A stretch of DNA of 64,000 nt, taken from Erpobdella octoculata (lineage: Eukaryota; Annelida; Clitellata; Hirudinida; Erpobdellidae). The position numbers and the translations under genes are program-made. The notes under the pieces are model-generated. The model worked only from the letters and a program-made list of their open reading frames with translations. It was not told the DNA's origin and made no database searches. Where the stretch lies: positions 16,579,717 through 16,643,716 of the forward strand of contig OZ022240.1 in NCBI GenBank assembly GCA_963978895.1, in the 5' to 3' direction. Below are positions 60,506-64,000 of the stretch, in pieces; position 1 is the stretch's first letter, and each line of letters begins with the position of its first letter.

Positions 60506-63441
60506 TCAAGAAAAATTGTAGTTCTTCTGGAGTCGACCGCTGCTGTCGTCATCCGGGACAAACCACTGAATGCGAATCTTACTCTGGTCTAGCCGGTCAA
60601 TCTATCCCCGCTGCATGTCTCAATGTTAGGTCTATTAAAAACAAAACTGCTATCGTTGCGGATATCATAAATGAAAAAAAGTTATCAATCCTCGGCTTAA
60701 CTGAAACCTGGCACGAGAGTTATGAAGATGTTGCACTGAAAAAGATCACTTTACCTGGCTACCGTTGCATCGAATCCGCCAAAAGGTCTGATGAAATGGG
60801 TCGCACATATGGTGGAATTGCGGTTATTTACAAGGAAACGCTGTCTGCCAAGCCACACTCTCTGGGTTCCAAGCCAGCTTCATTCGAAATCACGTCTATA
60901 ATGTTTTCGTCTCTGAAAACGAATTTTATCTTTGTGGTGATATACCGCCCTGGAGGCAATCCCGTGAGTGATTTGTTCTTCACTGAGTTTGAGAGCATAT
61001 TTGAAACCCTGGCAACTTACAACTACCAAATCATTATTACCGGCGATCGTAACGTCAGGGTCAACATCTCTAATGACCCCCACTCCATCCGTCTCCTCAG
61101 CCTCATACGTTCATTTGGATTTATTCAGTCTGTCGTTGGCCCTACGCATACGCATGGTAACACTCTGGACTTGGTCATTACCCGATCAGATCTTCCCCCT
61201 CCATCTATCATCGTTGATCTACCACAGGTGTCAGATCACTCGCTTGTGCGTTTCCGGATTCCGGTCCGTCATCCTCCCCCGCTGCTTATCGACGTCAACA
61301 CCCGGGCTTGGAGAAGTTTCGACCCAGAGCAATTCCGTTCTGATTTACAGGGAAGTTCTCTGTGTAATCCAGCGGTCTATGAGACGATGTCAATCAGTCA
61401 GGCTCTTGAGGTCTTCGACACAACCTTGTCATCACTTCTTCACAAACATACCCCGCCTCGTGTTGCCAGGCTGCGCGACCGGCCCCTCACCCCATGGTTC
61501 GACTCTGAATGCGCTGCTTTAAAACGAAGATCGAGGAAGTTAGAAAGACGTTATAGACGAACACAAGATCCGATCGATCGCACTTCATGGATCAACCAGG
61601 TGCGAACGTCTCATGACCTTTACAAACAGAAAAAAAATCTCAACTTGAAGACGAAGATTGACGACAGCCGAGGGAGTCCTGGGAGATTATGGCGGACATT
61701 ATCTGGGGTGCTCAACCGGGTTCGGAGCAACCCGATTTCGCCAAAAGATCTTACAGCCAACGATTTCTCGAGAGCGTTCAATGATAAGATAAAAGATATC
61801 CGCCAGTCTACGTCATATGCTTCCAGTCCACGATTCGACCCCGGCTGTTGTTCCTGCGACCTGCTGAGGTTTAAACCTGTGAGTGTCGACGACATTACCC
61901 GGCTCATCAAATCTTTACCAAACAAAAATTGTTCCCTGGACCCAATACCGACATGGATGATCAAGCAATACTCTAGTGAACTGGCACCGTTTGTGACATT
62001 CCTGGTAAATTCATCGCTAGAGTGGGGACAGTTTCCTCCTGCCCAGAAAAATGCTGTCATCACACCGATCCTGAAGAAGCCGAATCTTGATCCGCATAAC
62101 ACCGGTAACTACCGTCCAATCTCGAATCTGTCCTATCTGTCAAAACTACTGGAACGATGCGTAGCCGCCCAGATAAACATCTACCTCGGTGAAAACAACC
62201 TTTTCCCGATGTTTCAGTCGGCGTACAGAAATCAGCACTCTACTGAAACTGCTGTCCTGAAGGTACTGTCTGATATTTACGCTGCGGCTAATTTGGGTAG
62301 GATCACGCTACTGGGACTTCTAGACCTCTCCGCTGCTTTCGACACTGTTGACCATCAAATTTTGGTCAACAGGCTCTATTTCTCGTATGGTTTCGGAGAC
62401 GTCGTCCTCGAATGGTTTCGTTCCTAGTTGACCGATCGGTCCCACTGCATCCGCTCCGGAGGTGTTTTGTCCACGCCTACCTCTGTCCTGTGTGGCGTCC
62501 CGCAGGGATCCGTTCTGGGCCCGTTGTTGTTTCTTCTCTATTCCGCGGACGTCCTACATATTGCCACGAAACATCGATTTTCTGTCCATTTTTATGCTGA
62601 CGACCTGCAGATTTACGATCACTCCCCGCCAGCGTCGTGCTCCGATCTGGTCCCTAGGATGTCTGCATGTATCAGCGAGATTGGCACTTGGATGGCGAGC
62701 AATCGCTTGCAACTCAATCCTTCTAAGACCGAAGTGATCTGGTTGGGCTCGCCTGGTCGACTCAGCTTCTGTCCGAAGGGGGATCTGGTTATCGCTGGTG
62801 TCTCAGTCAGGCCCTCCACATATGTTCGTAATCTTGGCGTGATGGTCGACAGTAGCTTGTCTATGGAGACACACATCTCTCATCTTACCCGTTCATGCTT
62901 CTATCATCTCCGTCAACTGCGCGTCGTCCGCCGTAGCCTCACCACGGACTCCGCCCATTCACTCATCAGAGCACTCGTGCACAGCCGGCTCGATTACTGT
63001 AATGGTGTCATGGCCGGACTTAGACAGTTTCAAATCAACAGGCTCCAATCCATTCTCCGAGCAGCCGCTCGTCTTGTTCTTCAGCTGCCCGGCTGGTCTC
63101 CCGTATCAGATCTCATGCGGACGCAACTTCACTGGCTTCTTTTCTCGCAGAGAATTCAGTTCAAGTTGGGTCTGATAGTATACAAGTGCCTCCACCACAC
63201 GGCTCCGGTCTACCTACAGCAACTGTGTGTTCCGATCTCAACGCTTGCTGGTTGGTCCCACCTTCGATCGGCGGCGGCTGGCGACCTGTTCGTTCCATCG
63301 TCAAAGACAATGACCCTCGGCAGGCGCGGATTCTCCACTGCTGGTCCAGTTGTTTGGAACAGCCTATCTGCTGACCTGAGGAATCCAGCTTTGGACCTCG
63401 GCGGTTTCAGGAAGTTGCTTAAGACCGAACTTTATTGCTAA
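60331..63441 (+). pseudogene. LINE ORF2 (endonuclease-RT) with one nonsense codon
   Basis: The frame is open from 60331; the real start is probably later, near 60590, before PAACLNVRSIKNKT. AP-endonuclease motifs are LGLTETWHES (60690), VIYRPGGNP (60940), TLDLVITRSD (61165) and VSDHSLVRF (61230), but the usual GDFNxH reads GDRNVRV, changing two residues near the active site. RT motifs: CSLDPIPTWMI (61930), NYRPISNLSYLSKLLERC (62107), LGLLDLSAAFDTVDH (62310), GVPQGSVLGPLL (62493) and FYADDLQIY (62590), catalytic residues intact. A TAG at 62425-62427 splits it between motifs A and B. The C-terminal block ends LGGFRKLLKTELYC. Without readthrough the RT is not made whole. Confidence 0.88.
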
Positions 63442-63526
63442 ATTTATGATTTGACGCGACGCGCTTTTGTGACTTTTTTAAAAAAGCGCATTAAAAATTT
63501 ACATTTAATAATAACATTTAATAATG

Positions 63527-63573
63527 ATGCGAGGCGGTGTTGCCGATCCGACAGTCGTGGGTTCGAGTCTGAA
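63527..63573 (+). repeat. tRNA-like fragment downstream of the LINE
   Basis: GATGCGAGGCGGTGTTGCCG then GTGGGTTCGAGTCTG contains a good B box (GGTTCGAGTC) without a complete cloverleaf. It may be a SINE head or decayed tRNA. The remaining sequence to 64000 has a (TA)n run at 63678-63704 and nothing else I can support. Confidence 0.3.
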
Positions 63574-63671
63574 GTTGAGACATTTATATTTGAGTTATTT
63601 CGTGGTGGATTGTAAGCCATCCAAGTCTCTGATGTATGTGGCTCGTAAAAACATATCAACGCTATGTTTCC

Positions 63672-63703
<32 letters not shown>

Positions 63704-64000
63704 AACAGAATTGAGAATAAAAATATATAAAAAAACAAATCATTCAAAAGAGTGCTATGAGTTTTTGTTCATTCTTTTGGCTCTGCCAACATTTCTGTCT
63801 GAAGCATTGCGGAACCAGATGACTCTCATCTCTTTCTCAATTTCCGACTTGGTCGATTTCTTTGTTTAGGAATTTTTTCTAACAGTATCTTGATGTGAAA
63901 AAAATTCAATTAAATTTTTTAAAAAGTATGTTTAAACATGTTTAGGCTTTTATCATTATGTTTTAACCTATAATAGCCTTAAAAAGTGACGTATTGCACA

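Larger units (their letters stand above)
59560..63525 (+). mobile_element. Nearly full-length, GC-rich CR1/L2-like LINE
   Basis: It comprises a 5' leader, ORF1 and ORF2, and a short 3' UTR ending in two ACATTTAATAAT repeats (63501-63525), the type of tail used by this LINE group. Its coding part is visibly richer in GC and CpG than everything around it. Apart from a nonsense codon in ORF2 I see no frameshift over 3.8 kb, so it is the youngest LINE here. The left end is not exact; GTGGCGCAGATGG at 59633 resembles a pol III A box. Confidence 0.85.

Overview
The window is from an AT-rich invertebrate (metazoan) genome. The evidence is spliced genes with GT-AG introns, one recognisable animal gene (ZCCHC8, a subunit of the nuclear exosome targeting complex), AATAAA-type 3' ends, and a dense, nested load of animal transposons: Ty3-type LTR elements, CR1/L2-like LINEs, Penelope-like elements, P elements, hATs, Helitrons and a tRNA-derived SINE. 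Simple repeats (TA, TATG, AAT) are abundant and long. I cannot place the phylum from sequence alone.

Layout. 0-8.3 kb is a transposon graveyard: a MITE, an RT-less Ty3 gag-protease relic with its 3' LTR, a Penelope GIY-YIG fragment, a Helitron end and two minus-strand LINE relics. 8.77-24.36 kb is the host ZCCHC8 gene on the plus strand. Ten exons are supported by protein similarity and by matching splice phases within two blocks. Its introns hold two hATs with 8-bp target duplications, a 79-bp hAT MITE, head-to-head Helitrons, a foldback-like inverted minisatellite, a LINE inside a hAT, and a 20-bp hairpin satellite on a LINE tail. 25-30 kb holds stacked hAT ends, a Helitron swollen by TATG repeats, and a Penelope relic. 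30.1-32.1 kb is a decayed C2H2 zinc-finger gene with a MITE in its intron, followed by about 32 copies of a 41-bp minisatellite in which every unit carries splice-acceptor-like and donor-like motifs.

35.1-38.3 kb is a young Ty3-type element: its LTRs look identical, it has one open gag-protease-integrase frame, and its reverse transcriptase/RNase H is missing, so it was probably mobilised in trans. 39.76-41.65 kb is a Helitron inserted in an AAT microsatellite and built around eight 158-bp repeats. 41.7-44.5 kb is a LINE interrupted by another LINE. 45.3-46.3 kb is a Helitron with a second one nested in it. 46.3-53.7 kb holds two P-superfamily elements. The second is nearly complete (5,252 bp, 35-bp inverted ends, 8-bp target duplication, THAP-domain transposase gene with a triplicated small exon) and carries a 35-bp P micro-element of its own.

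54-59 kb has an LTR-like promoter remnant split by a SINE, a Penelope 3' end with a hammerhead-like ribozyme core, and a hAT relic. 59.6-63.5 kb is a nearly complete, GC-rich LINE with ORF1 and an endonuclease-RT ORF2 carrying one nonsense codon in the RT. Little works together here beyond ZCCHC8; the rest is a record of repeated nested insertion.
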